Shown one piece after another: positions 1 through 13,300 of a stretch of DNA of 64,000 nt. Source of the stretch: Narthecium ossifragum (lineage: Eukaryota; Streptophyta; Magnoliopsida; Dioscoreales; Nartheciaceae); assembly GCA_963920575.1 (NCBI GenBank), contig OY986965.1, positions 10,616,290 to 10,680,289 of the forward strand. The letters run 5' to 3'. Each line of letters opens with the position of its first letter. The stretch's first letter is position 1. A program made the position numbers and the translations under genes. The notes beneath the pieces are model-generated. The model made no database searches and was not told where the DNA came from. It worked only from the letters and a program-made list of their open reading frames with translations.

Positions 1-930
1 CCCATCTCCCCCTCTCTCCCTCTCCTTGATCTCCCCCTCTCTCCCCGATCTCACACTCTCCCCATCTCCCCTCTCTCCCCTTCTCCTCCTCTCAGGCCTC
101 CCCTCACGACGATCTCCCCCTCTCCCCTCTCCCGATCTCCAATCTCCCCCTCTCCCCCTCCCCTCACCAGCCCACCTTCTACCGCGCCTCTCTTCCTCTC
201 CTCCTCCTCCTCTGTTCTCCTCTCCCAACCCTCTCGCCAGCCACCTCTCTCTTCCTCTCCTCCCTCTCTTCTTCCCCGACCATCTTAACCCACCTCCATC
301 TTCTCCGAGCACCTGAGACACAACACCCTCCTCCCCCGCGAGCTCCAACCTCGACCTTGAGACAACCTGCGTCCACCGCCATTTAATCCCTGTGAACTCA
401 CCCACATGGCCACAACCCATCCCGCCGTCTTCTGATCCCTTCCCTCACCCCTCCCGACGAGATCCAGCTCGATCCGGGGATCCCTCGCCTTATTCTCGGC
501 ACCCGGCGCCTCCTCCATCCTCAACCCACCACCTCCAGCTACTCCGACCTCCACACTCCCCAGATCCGCCCTCCTCGCCGCCTCATGACCCCTCCTCCAT
601 CGTTTTCAGCGAAGAACCGGCGTCATCGGCCTCTCCCTAGCTCGCGGCTCCTCTTCCTCCCTTCAAGACTCACGGGCCACAACCCATTCCGGCGTCGTCC
701 TCTTCGCCGCCGACACTTTCTGATCCCTTCTCTCATCCCTCCCGGCAAGATCCGACCTGATTCGGGGATCCCTCGCCTTCCTCTCGGAAGTCGGAACCCG
801 GCGCCGCCTCCATCCTCAACCCACCGCCTCACATCCCCTCCTCCATCGTTTCCGGTGAAGAACCGGCGTCGTCGGCCTCTCCCTAGCTCGCGACTCCTTT
901 TCCTCGCCGCCGCCACCGCCGCAAATCCGC
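1..930. other. CT-rich low-complexity region with an internal tandem duplication, no gene
   Basis: The first 400 bases are almost pure C/T tracts on the plus strand (CTCTCCC and CTCCTC motifs). Open frames here on either strand are proline/serine- or arginine-rich and mutually overlapping, as expected from composition bias and not from coding. From 411 to 905 the sequence is two copies of a roughly 230-250 base unit, described as a separate repeat. I see no splice-supported gene. Confidence 0.6.
411..905 (+). repeat. Imperfect tandem duplication, two units of about 230-250 bp
   Basis: Copy 1 spans about 411-660 and copy 2 about 678-905. Both run through CACAACCCAT, a GATCCCTTC block, GGGGATCCCTCGCCTT, CCTCCATCCTCAACCCACC, TCCATCGTTT and GAAGAACCGGCGTC, and end in CTCTCCCTAGCTCGCG. 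They differ by substitutions and several small indels. The content resembles the GC-rich 5' end of a plant gene, but neither unit keeps a credible reading frame. Confidence 0.7.
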
Positions 931-1124
931 CGTTTAATAAATGGGTCAACCCAACCCGGTCAGGCGTGTCGGGTCTGGTTGACCCGTTTATAAATGGGTC
1001 GGGTTCGGGTCGATAAACCTGACCCGTTTATTAAACGGGTCGGGTTCGGATTTGGCTTTTATTAAACGGGTCAGTGCCCTACCCGAACCCGAACCCGACC
1101 CGCGAACGCGAATTGCCACCTCTA
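931..1124. mobile_element. Truncated hAT-type MITE, related to the one at 26360-26955
   Basis: This is a run of GACCCGTTTA/TAAACGGGTC and GGGTCGGGTTCGGG repeats ending in GCGAATTGCCACCTCTA. That end matches the right terminus of the intact element at 26360-26955 (GAATTGCCACCCCTA) with one substitution. The left terminus (TAGGGGTGGCAATTC) is missing, so the copy is truncated and no target-site duplication can be called. Confidence 0.75.
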
Positions 1125-1329
1125 ATGCTTATCGGCTTTGTGCAATTTTTACATCCTTTGCTCTTCCTCTTTGGATAGCAACTTTCTGCTCTACAGTGTC
1201 CTCTCCCTTTCATACTCTGATCAGTTATCATCTATGGATCTGCAGCATTTGAATTCCGATGCATCTCCTTTCAGCAGTGGAATCTTGTGTCTTATTCTCA
1301 GCTTCTATTATTAGTCTTCTTCTCCCCTT

Positions 1330-2020
1330 GTCACCTGTCTTTAATTTCAACACTTAAATAGCATTTGGTTGGCGAAACTCTGATCTCAGGAATAAAGGAC
1401 TGAACTAGGAAAAGCTTAATGGAAAAATGGTTGATTCTCAGACCTTGAGTTGGGACAAAATTCAACGTAATACCGTGTTCCATCTTCTTAGGACAACATG
1501 CTCCTCTCAGCATTTGCATTTGTTAAGCTAAGTCTTGGACATATGTATGACCAATTAGTATCCTTCTTAATTACATTTTGCAACTGTTACTCGTCGATAA
1601 ATCTAGGTCTGGAAGCGGTATTTTGAACGACAAAATCTAGAAGAAAAGAGTGTCTAACTTCAACCATAGAGTCTGAATTGAATTTAAGTCTTGGATCGGG
1701 GTTATCGTATTGGATAATCCTTCTTACTTACCTTGCAACTCTTGCTTATCGGAAATTCTAGGCTTGCAAGCAATGTTCCAATCAAGTAAATCAAGAAAAA
1801 AAAGCTGTCTAACTTCCACCAACATGCTTGATAGAAATATTGTTCCATTTTTGACAACATCCTCTCTTGTAGCATTTGCATTTCTTAAGCAAGCTATAGT
1901 TATCATGTTAGATAATCCTTCTTACTGGAAGTCCTCTTGCTCATAGGCAATTCTATGCTTGCATGCAATCAATACTCCAGTCAACAAAATCAGAATGATA
2001 ACTTCTCTAATTCCACCATC
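1330..2020. repeat. Decayed dispersed repeat, also present beside the CKX promoter
   Basis: Recurrent blocks include AGCATTTGCATTTGTTAAGC at 1509-1528, AGCATTTGCATTTCTTAAGC at 1871-1890, and TTCTATGCTTGCA(A/T)GCA near 1951. The same two blocks recur at 4752-4771 and 4841-4857, and a weaker relative lies near 9350-9490. The copies are in the same orientation and diverged, and I see no terminal repeats or coding capacity. This is an old repeat family of unknown class that flanks the CKX gene on both sides. Confidence 0.5.
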
Positions 2021-2090
2021 AAACTTTGCATTGGATTCAATTCAAATACATAAACCAGGTTAGCAGTAAGATCTATCAGAGAAGAGGATC

Positions 2091-4275
<2,185 letters not shown>

Positions 4276-4329
4276 AGGAGATGTGAAATCCTGAACTAGA
4301 TAGAGAGCTATGTGCCTTCATGTAGGTGC

Positions 4330-4362
4330 TATATATATAGATATAGATATAGATATATAAAA
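4330..4362 (-). promoter_or_regulatory. Probable TATA region of the CKX gene
   Basis: An alternating TATATA/GATATA tract reads CTTTTATATATC on the minus strand, 55-87 bases upstream of the CKX start codon. The position suits a plant core promoter with a short 5' UTR. The tract is also a simple repeat, so the exact TATA box cannot be fixed. Confidence 0.45.
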
Positions 4363-4714
4363 GGAGGGAAGACTTTGAATTGCAATATAGAGGTGAGGTG
4401 ATATAGAGATCTTCTCTTTAATGCAATATCGATAAGCAATTATTCCAATCCTTGCTTCTTAACACAATCCAACAGCATATATGTATATATTTGCACTTAT
4501 TTTCAAAGTTCAAACGTGGAGGTAACAATGACTTCTTGATTCTAAGTTGAAACTTCAGCTAGCCCAGATGTGATCGTCATGGAAAACTTCTAACTTGCCA
4601 TACTTTTTCGGTGGGCTGGCCGGGGTTTTTTTTTTGAAAAAAGAAAGTAGCCCGGAACTCGATCCAGTTCAAAGTCTTGTAGCATTTGCATTTCCCAAAA
4701 AAAGTATTTAAGCA

Positions 4715-4718
<4 letters not shown>

Positions 4719-4746
<28 letters not shown>
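4719..4746. repeat. (TA)n microsatellite
   Basis: An uninterrupted TA dinucleotide run of about 28 bases lies between two copies of the AGCATTTGCAT dispersed repeat, upstream of CKX. Confidence 0.9.
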
Positions 4747-4747
<1 letters not shown>

Positions 4748-4771
4748 CTTCAGCATTTGCATCTCTTAAGC

Positions 4772-6433
4772 AAAGTCTTGTAGTTAGTACTATAGTGGAA
4801 AACGTTAACCCTTCTTAGTTACGGAAACTCCTATTGGCAATTCTATGCTTGCAAGCAGTTTTAATTCTGTGAGGAAGAAGGTGGTATCTTAATTACCCAC
4901 CAAGCCTGTATTGATTTCATTATATATGTACAGTTTATATAAGGTAACTAGCTAAGTATGGAGAGCTAGCTTTACAAAGAATGAGAAAGAAGGAAATGCT
5001 ACAGCTGTACAAATCTGCTAGATGTGTCAATTATTCTAAATAGTTAAGCATTGTCTGGAGGATCCGGAGAATCAATATGAGATGTGGCAGCAGGGAATTC
5101 CATATCAGTAGGGGATTCCATATTAGCTCTAACAAATTCTAGCCATTGAGATAACTTTTTGCATCGGCGATTCTACGCCGGCCAGGAATTGAAAGATCTT
5201 ACTAAACTTGCACCCTGAATTGAATTCAACTGAAAGAAGCAAAAAAAATGTTCAGTTTGACAACATAGGATGTGCATTTCTAAGAAAAATCCTGTAGAAA
5301 TGTTTTAATATATTTTAAAAAGTGCGAGCTAGGAGCCGGCCATGTGGGCGGCCAGAGTATCGGCCAGCGTCAGCCGCCAAGCAGACGCCCAGGCGGCAGC
5401 CTTGAGCTCAAGGCGCCCGTAGCATAAACAAGTTTTTTTTTCAATTAATTACTTCTGAAAGCTGATGAGACTAACAGGACTAGTAATACATGTTGGGAAA
5501 TCCCTCCTCATGAGATCGGCGTCGACGAGCATGGTCGACAAAGATCAAGTTTGGCGTCAACGACATAGGCGTCGACGAGGATAGGCATCGAGCGTCGAGG
5601 GCGTCGAGCTCCTGAGGCGTCGACGAGCATGGCCAGTGGCGTCGACAAGGATAGGCATCGAGCGACGTATGCACGCGCAAGAGTGCGGAGGATGACATGG
5701 TGTGCGCAGAGGTTGCAAGGTGGCACCTACATCTTTGGAGGCTTGCTAAAGTTGGAAGTTTGAATCTACAAATTTAAGCAAGATCTGGCAAACTGATTTG
5801 AGATCAACTCAAATCAATTAGTATAATGCTGATTTGGTAAGTGGGGGTCGGTGATTCTCATGCCTATGTGAAGCTAATCAAAGATGCAGATAATGATAGA
5901 AAATATACGCAGCTATCTTATTGATTGATTGTGATGGGACTCTATCTTTGGAAAGTAGTCTCATATGTTTCCTATATATACAAGGGTACGACTTGATAGA
6001 CGAAGTGTGGGTGTAGTCCGCAAGGCTTGATAGGAAGCAGAGGGTGGCAGCCAAGAAGAAGTAGGCTATAGAGGCTTGAGAGAAAGCACAGAGGCAGAGA
6101 GAGAGTTCTCTGTAGAAGTAGAAGAAGAAGGTGTTGGCATTCTTGAGTGAATATATATGGGAGAGATGAGAGAGATTTATATGTGAAAGTTGAGAGATTA
6201 AGTCTTATAAATCTCTTATATAGTGAAGTTTTCTCTCTTCTCGTGGTTTTTCCTTCGTGGTAATTTGCAAGAAGGTTTTTCACATTAAATCCGGTGTCTC
6301 CTTCTTGTTTGCTTTCCCATCTTGGTTTTCTCACTGTTAGGAAGAACGTGTGTAACACCTTTATAAAAGCCCCTAGGCTAGGCAAGCATAGATATGGAAT
6401 ATGAGTTATGACAATATAATAAACTATAAAATA
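4772..6433. other. Intergenic, no gene seen
   Basis: AT-rich, apart from a GC-rich patch at about 5330-5430 and the GTCGAC minisatellite at 5517-5668. The minus-strand open frame at 5972-6385 has no recognisable domain and contains low-complexity leucine/serine runs. I do not call it a gene. Confidence 0.5.
5517..5668. repeat. Short imperfect minisatellite built on GCGTCGACGAG
   Basis: Four to five copies of (G)GCGTCGACGAG/AAGG alternate with CATGG and GGATAGGCATCGAGCG blocks. The palindromic GTCGAC core recurs every 35-55 bases. It gives artefactual open frames in several phases. Confidence 0.6.
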
Positions 6434-6444
6434 TATATTGAATA

Positions 6445-8023
6445 ATAAATTGGTGATAACACCATATTAACGAAAATAATTATCAAAAATCTCATTAGCT
6501 TAGTTTTAAAGGTGAAAACCCCATCGTGGTATTAGCCGTCACGTATTAATGAACCAAAAGTCTGAAATGCCCTTATATGCCAATACTGTTAAGGGCTACC
6601 ATGCACAAGCGCGAGCTTAGTTGCAGCCGTCTTGTCTTCCTCCGATGATCTACCCCATTTGTGAGTTTAGTTGACGTCGTCTCCCTCTGACAATCCATTG
6701 CACGCGCAAGCAGCTTTAGCTGCCGTCGTCTCCCTTCGACGATCCACCGCACGCGCGAGCAGCTTTAGTTGTCATCGTCGTCATCTTCCTCCGAAGATCT
6801 AACACACACGCGAGCTTTAGTTGCTGCCATTTTCCTCCGATAATCATTCGCCATCTTCTTCAAGAACCCTAATAGTTGATCTGAATATATATAAAAAAAT
6901 GAAATTGATTAGAAATATGAGAATAGATCATAAAGATGAAATTAGATTAGAAAGATGAAAATAGAGTTCACTAGATCAAAAGGATGAAAATAGATAAGTA
7001 CGATGAAAATAGAGATGAAAGTTGATCATAAAGATGAAAAAATAGATGAAAGTAAATCAAAAGGATGAAAATAGATAAAAAAAAGATGAAAATATAGATG
7101 GAAATGGATCTAAAAGATGAAAATAGATATGAAAATAGATCTGAAAAATGAAAATAGATTAGAAAATAGATAAAAATGAATGAGAAAGATGAAAATGACT
7201 GACTGGTTCATCAATGTAATCAGTAAAGATAAAAATGAATCAACAAAGATGAAAAATGAATGAAAAAGATGAAATTGAATCAACAAAAATGAAAATGAAT
7301 GAGAAAGATGAAATTGAATCAACAAAAATGAAAATGAATGAGAAAGATGAAATTGAATCAACAAAAATGAAAAATGAATGAGAAAGATGAAATTGAATCA
7401 ACAAGATAAAAAAATGACTGACTGGTCGATCAATGTTATCAGCAAAAATGAAAATGAATCAACAAAGATGAAAATGAATGAAAAAGATGAAATTGAATCA
7501 AAAAAGATGAAAATGAATGAGAAAGATAAAATTGAATCAACAAAGATGAAAATGATTGCCCAGTTGATCAATGTAATCAACAAAGATGAAGATGAATCAA
7601 CAAAGATGAAAATGACATTATTCTACTTTGTTTTAGGCATCTTCACATCCTTCACCATCTTAGTCGAAGTCTGGATTAAGGCTTCCGGGTTGAAAAGATG
7701 AAAATGAAGGTGAGGGGGATGGAGCCATTGAGGAGTTGCGATGTTTGTGAAGACGCCGGAGTCGATGGAGACGATGGAAGGCTGTGAATCACGAGTTGAG
7801 GGAGATGTCGAAAGTGAGCGAGCAAGCGCGACGGTTGAAAGATGAAAAAAGCTGCGGTCGAGCGTGATGGATGATCGTAGGGACGCGAGGGCAATATCGT
7901 CCTTTTTACTCGATTGGGGCTTATTGCCCCAGAAAAACGTCACGTATGGTTTTTAGCAAACCTACTGGGGTTTTAGACGAGGGGGGTGGGGGGAGGGGAT
8001 ATAGGGTTTTGGACTAATACCCC
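6445..8023. mobile_element. Probable MULE-like non-autonomous element with 9-11 bp target duplication
   Basis: The segment is flanked by identical TATATTGAATA (6434-6444 and 8024-8034). Near both ends lies an inverted block containing AAAACCCCA followed by a TCACGTAT/ACGTGACG segment (about 6513-6545, and 7929-7972 in reverse). Outer terminal repeats are poorly conserved. Inside are a GC-rich stretch with three or four repeats of CACGCGCGAGCAGCTTTAG (6600-6840) and the AT-rich minisatellite at 6880-7616. There is no transposase. The long AT-rich duplication and subterminal inverted repeats suggest a Mutator-like derivative, but class assignment is inference. Confidence 0.45.
6880..7616. repeat. 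AAAGATGAAAAT-type minisatellite, 39-bp core unit
   Basis: Purine-rich tandem array. The clearest unit is 39 bases, combining GATGAAATTGAATCAACAAA with AATGAAAATGAATGAGAAA, at about 7269-7390. A second block containing TGACTGACTGGT(T/C)(C/G)ATCAATGT interrupts it at 7196, 7413 and, diverged, about 7552, so there is higher-order periodicity. Lysine/methionine-rich or phenylalanine-rich frames across it are by-products of the repeat. Confidence 0.85.
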
Positions 8024-8034
8024 TATATTGAATA

Positions 8035-8902
8035 TGACATTAACTTTAAAAATTTTCAAGTCATTGTCTCATTCATCCAAATATCAAATAGTTCATGCTA
8101 TGTCATCTCTAAAAACTAAAACATCAATGCATGATAGCAACTTAACAACTACAAAATAATGTAGAACAAACTCAAAAAAGTAACATAAGAAAAAATTTTA
8201 GCTCCATGTTTCATTATGCTCCTCATCTATACTGTCAAGGGTATTATTGCTATAATCCGAAAAGCACCTTTTCTAGCTTGATTCGTCCAATATAACCTCA
8301 ATTACCTAAGTATGTCAGCACCATCCATAGGGTCAGATGCTGCTGTCACCTCCAACATCTCACATTTTAGTCTCTCCGACATGCAGTAGATTTGACATAT
8401 GAATATACGATATAAGATTGAGAGAGAGTGAAGTATGCTTTTAGATTGGTTTTTAGGCAATTGAATAAGTTGTATCATAGTCATCAAATCACTTGAAAGG
8501 GTTGTTTGGTTGTAAGAAATTACTATAGAGTGAAACCGACTAATTTGTGAAACTGGTCCATTTTTTGTGCTTACATTGCAAGAAGTGTGATAGAAAATGA
8601 AGACCGAGGAGTCTTATTTTTCATTTACCGTAATTTCTGTCAGAAAATAAAAATTATCTTTACCATTATTTGGAAGTCATGCTTCACACCTACTTTCTAA
8701 TATATATAATTTTTTTAACACAACCAAACATTAGACAGTGATATAAACTCTATGGCATGCTGTGAGTCGGTGACTTATCAAAATGCGAGACTTCTCTTAA
8801 CCAGTTCTTGTGCAACCAAATAGGTCTTAAAGAAACCGTCTGTCGTCAAATTAAAGCAGTAGAATTAAGTCTTTGTATGAAATTGTAAATGATGCAATTG
8901 CC
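8035..8902. other. Intergenic, no gene seen
   Basis: AT-rich sequence without a convincing frame, terminal repeats or RNA gene. It ends at the target-site duplication of the LINE fragment. Confidence 0.5.
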
Positions 8903-8921
8903 AAGTACTTATATAACTATT

Positions 8922-9235
8922 ATGTAAAGGTGGATGGTATGCGTAGCTTTGTCGTCGAGTCAGACTCACGACATGTTATTGATGTCCTTAACGGACGACG
9001 GATTTGGACGCCAGGTATAGAGGAAACTGTGCGCGATATTTGACTTCAGTCGTCCATTTTGGGATATGTTTTGTTTACTCCTATCCCACGGGGTGAAAAT
9101 GTAATAATTGATGGTATAGCTTGGTCATGTCGATCCTCCAGAGTTCCTATTGTTTGGGAACCGAAGGACGGCCAACCGGCGCTGAATAAGTTTTTGTAAT
9201 CTAGCCTACGGGCTCAACTCATCAAAAAAAAAAAA
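8922..9235 (+). mobile_element. 5'-truncated LINE with RNase H domain end and poly(A) tail
   Basis: The 314-base insert is flanked by a perfect 19-base duplication AAGTACTTATATAACTATT (8903-8921 and 9236-9254) and ends in a run of about 14 A. The plus-strand frame from 8931 encodes the C-terminal part of a LINE RNase H (VVESDSRHVIDVLNG, then FTPIPRGENV and ending ALNKFL). One in-frame TGA follows TVRDI. 5' truncation, poly(A) and a long duplication are the hallmarks of target-primed reverse transcription. It is a dead copy. Confidence 0.9.
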
Positions 9236-9254
9236 AAGTACTTATATAACTATT

Positions 9255-9699
9255 GGTTTTGCTGCTTTTGCACTTTAATTATCTGGAATAGATTTGAGGG
9301 ACCAAGTTGACCAAGTTTAATCTATATATTAGATAATCTACTCTTGCAAGCAATGTACTTTAATAACAAAATCAAGAAGAGAAATCCTCAACTTCAACCA
9401 TCATGTTTGACTCTAACGTAATCAATTCAAAATAAGGCAATGTTCCATACTTTAGGACATACTACTTCCTCTCGTAACGTTTGCATTTCGCTCACCAAAA
9501 TGAAGAAGAACAATTGAATTCAAATCTCAGCAAGAGATATTGTGAACGAATCAAAAGGCTCCACAACCTAAACCTCCAGCGCTGTCACAATTAGGAGGCA
9601 TCTTTCATTCAAAAACAAAACCTAGCCCAACCCAACCTTTCCCCACCCAAAAGGCAGACAATGAAGGAGGCATGAATTGCTCATGAAATAGCCCACCAA
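9255..9699. other. Intergenic between LINE fragment and HSA32 3' duplication
   Basis: AT-rich. It includes a weak relative of the dispersed repeat flanking CKX (CTTGCAAGCAATGTACTTTAAT near 9350). No coding evidence. Confidence 0.45.
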
Positions 9700-9879
9700 A
9701 AAAGAAGAGAGGGGTTGCCACACACCATCACAGATAGTGAGATAGGAGGACAGAGACATTGATTGTAGATAATCCGGCAGTCATTTTTAAAGATTCATTT
9801 CTTCACATGGAGCATGGCACAAGCATGACAAATGATGAGCGTCTCACATGAGAAAATACGAAGAAGGGATAACAGATGG
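9700..9879 (-). repeat. Duplicate of the HSA32 3' terminal segment
   Basis: About 180 bases here match 10228-10407 at a constant offset of 528, with about half a dozen differences. The duplicated part covers the last codons of HSA32, the stop codon and the proximal 3' UTR. On the minus strand this copy encodes the tail SVIPSSYFLM followed by TGA, whereas the gene itself encodes SVIRSSYYLM. It could be an unused relic or an alternative terminal exon; no acceptor site was identified directly in front of it. Confidence 0.8.
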
Positions 9880-10371
9880 CCTCTGTAGAAACTTAAAACA
9901 CTTTCCCAGTTTCAAACTCCAATACTTTCGACAAAGGCCTCTGTAGAATTAATCTTGCAACTATCCCCAGCTTGTAAGATATTGGCAAAGGTCTTTGCTT
10001 CCTCCTTAATTTTACAAGCATGAAACAACACTAGCATTGTTTTAAAATGCAAGAGGTTACAAGCCTTAACCACTACACCACATGTCCACAACATTCCTGA
10101 TAATTTGCACCTGAACTTGCCAAACCTAATTCATCGAACATAACATTCATAGTGTGATGGCAACAAAGTTTGGCTAGCTGTTCATAAAACAACATCACAG
10201 TTACAAGAGCTCCCTACCATGGGTAAGAAAAGAAGAGAGGGGTTACCACAGACCATCACAGATAGTGAGATAGGATGACAGAGACATTGATTGTAGATAA
10301 TCCGGCAGTCATTTTTAAAGATTCATTTCTTCACATGGAGCATGGCACAAGCATGACAAATGATGAGCGTC

Positions 10372-13300
10372 TCACATGAGATAATACGAAGAACGGATAA
10401 CAGATGGGCGGCTCTTCCCCAAGCCATGTCCTCGGAGACACTCCAAACTCATTACCTGTGAGTGGTCAACAAAAAGATTCACCTGCAAGCCATGAAGGTA
10501 GGTTCAGCCCTTAGTGTCCAGATGATAAATATGATGCAACTGAGTATAGAATATGCAAGGAAATATGGTTTAATGAATATGGAGAATTGTGTTACCCTCG
10601 GCCCATAGCGTTTAACAAACCACTCAGATGTCTTCCCATTAGATGCTTCAAACATGGTTCTCTCAAGACCAAGACGACCAATAATTTTCGCTATGATGTC
10701 CGCCCGCAGAGAGTCAGCATGCTTGCACAAATCATCAGCATCAATCATGATCATGTCAGCCCCAGCTTCCAAGCATCTCTCAGCCCTTCTAATCAACAGG
10801 TCTACATCCTCAACAATTTCTGCAAGAGTCGGGAATATATAATATAAAAGTATTTCAAGTCTTACATCTGAACTAAATGACAGTTTATCTGGGAGGGGAG
10901 AAGCAGCCAAACCTGTTGGCATGTATACAGCCAAGATTACACAATATAACCATTAGTTCATCCGTCATTTCACTGGCAAAAGAAATGTTTTCCCATAGCG
11001 GGATCAGTGCCCAGGCAGGGCAGGAACTCAATTTCATACCCATGCATAGAATTCAAAATGATAGTCTAGGTAGTGAAGTACAGATTAAAAAATAATAGTC
11101 TAAAAGAGCAAAAGTGTAAAACTAAACAGAGGAAGAGGAGGAACATTTAGGCCCCGTTTGGTATGAGAATAACTTTATTCCGGATTAAGGGAGTTTATTC
11201 CCGGTTTCGGGAATAACTTTGTAATGATTACTTGGAATAAGGAAAAAGTAGAGTGAAGAGTGGGAATAACTTTGTAATGATTACTTGGAATAAGAAAAAA
11301 GTAGAGTGAAGAGTGGGAATAACTTTGTAATGATTACTTGGAACAAGGAAAGGTGTTCGGGGAATAAAATGTGAAATAAGTAGTGGATTTGGGAATATTC
11401 TAGGAATATTCCCTCCCTTGATGGTTATTCCCATTTGGTATTCCCATAGGCACTGGCATTGGAACTAAAAGTTGTCCCACCCCAAATTACAGCCCCACCA
11501 AATGCAAGAATTGGTAACTGATAAGTCATTCCAACGAGTAAAAGACGAATTGGTATGGTTTTCATGGTTTCCTATACATTTTGCAATACACCATTTTCTT
11601 TAGCAAGCAACCACTGATCATCATGCCACATAATCCCTCCTACTCAGGTTACTCGCATACCACATTTGTTGATGGGTGAGAACTAATTAATGATTAAAGT
11701 ACAGAAAATATGTAGGATTTTCAAAGTGCATTAGAATGCAGCTATAGTATCCCCAAAAATTTAAAGATCTGCGACAATAGAGACAATAGAGATATAATAT
11801 CATGTCATTCTGTACAAAGATGTACACTATGCATCATAAGCACAAGCTAAGAATGTAGGAGAAAGGTTGGCTCCAAATCAAGATTACCTTCTAAAAACAT
11901 GTATAGTTCATTGAGCCATACTTCATTATCATGTGCAGATGCAATGGTACTTGAGATGTAAACAACAAAAAAAAGTCAAGTTTGTTTATTGCAGTTTTCT
12001 TCCGAACAGCTTTTGGTAACCACTTCCTCGTCCCATATGGAAGTTAGATCAGGGCTTGTGTAGTCAAATTGCTACATCAAAGGTACTCGCCCTACATATG
12101 TTTTCCGCTTCACCTCCATAATCTCTTGTCCCATTAAATCTATTACTATATTAGTTACATGAACTTCCACTAAATAGTCCAATCTGAATGCCATTGATCA
12201 TGCTATAGATATTTACAAACATCAACCTGCTTGACATTTGATGTGGATTCAACATAGTCAAGGTAGGTACAAGCGCTGTAAACAAATTTATCCCTATGGA
12301 CCATATGACAAAATGCGAATAAACTGACTCCTTGGCCTCTCCTTCCAGTTTAAAGCAAGAGCATCCCTTGGAACATTTACTCAACAAGCAACAACGTTAA
12401 ATCGCATACCACTATGCATGACTATATAACTTTTGCTCAAGAAAACTCAAGATAACCTAAGAATAGACATAATTAGGTTATCTCAGGGTAGATGAAAATT
12501 AGGTACAGAAGGAACATGCCTACTTGTAACATGAGTGCTTGGTAGATGAGCGTTCCATTTTAAAACCACAGCGTAGAGAGTGTCAACACAGGAAACGGGA
12601 TATGCATAGCATGTCTTTACTACAAAACAGTTATAAGAAGCACAATGGTTGAGCCCTTGCTTTAATTAGTGTCTTATATCCAATATAACAAGTGACAGTC
12701 GATCTTAACTTTCGTATATAAGTGATTAGAGAGTCGAGTAGATACTACAGTCATAAGGTAGAAGTGCCCAAGGAGGTGAGCATCAACAAAATACAAAAAG
12801 CCTTGATAGAAAGGGTAAAAGCATAGTTCTTAGACAAACATGCAGCAATTTCTGGAATATAAATAATTGTGACCGAGATAACAATTAGAGAAATTGGAAG
12901 AAGATATAAAATGGAACTTGACAAACAGAAGCTAGGGATGCAAGTGAAGATCCATAGTACAAAAAGACACAAGGCAGAGGCTTTTTATTGTGTGATTAAT
13001 GTGGCATATAGATTCCCTATGTAAAAAGGAAAAAATACCTCTATGAGGGGTTAGCTGACTGTGACTGATCTAACTGCTCGAAGATTCGGATGTAAACCAA
13101 CACAATCTAGTTAGAAATGTACTTTGTGGTACATCATGGATACATTGTGGGAATGGAACTATGAGAGGTCCAGAATCAATAAGATGCAACTTCAGGGTGT
13201 CATATTCCTGTTGGAGAAGAACCATACACGGCAAACATTATAGAAAAGGCATCAGAATCTTCACAAGTGGGCATGACGAAATCTTATAAACACTTCCTTT

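Noticed and set aside
26..640. Proline- or arginine-rich open frames on both strands near the window start
   Set aside because: They follow from CT-rich composition and a tandem duplication; no splice signals, domains or consistent frame between the two duplicated copies.
7110..7701. Open frames rich in Lys/Met or Phe/Leu
   Set aside because: They are translations of the AAAGATGAAAAT minisatellite in both directions.
9912..10094. Small minus-strand frame between the two HSA32 3' copies
   Set aside because: No similarity to HSA32 exons and no splice sites placing it in the transcript.
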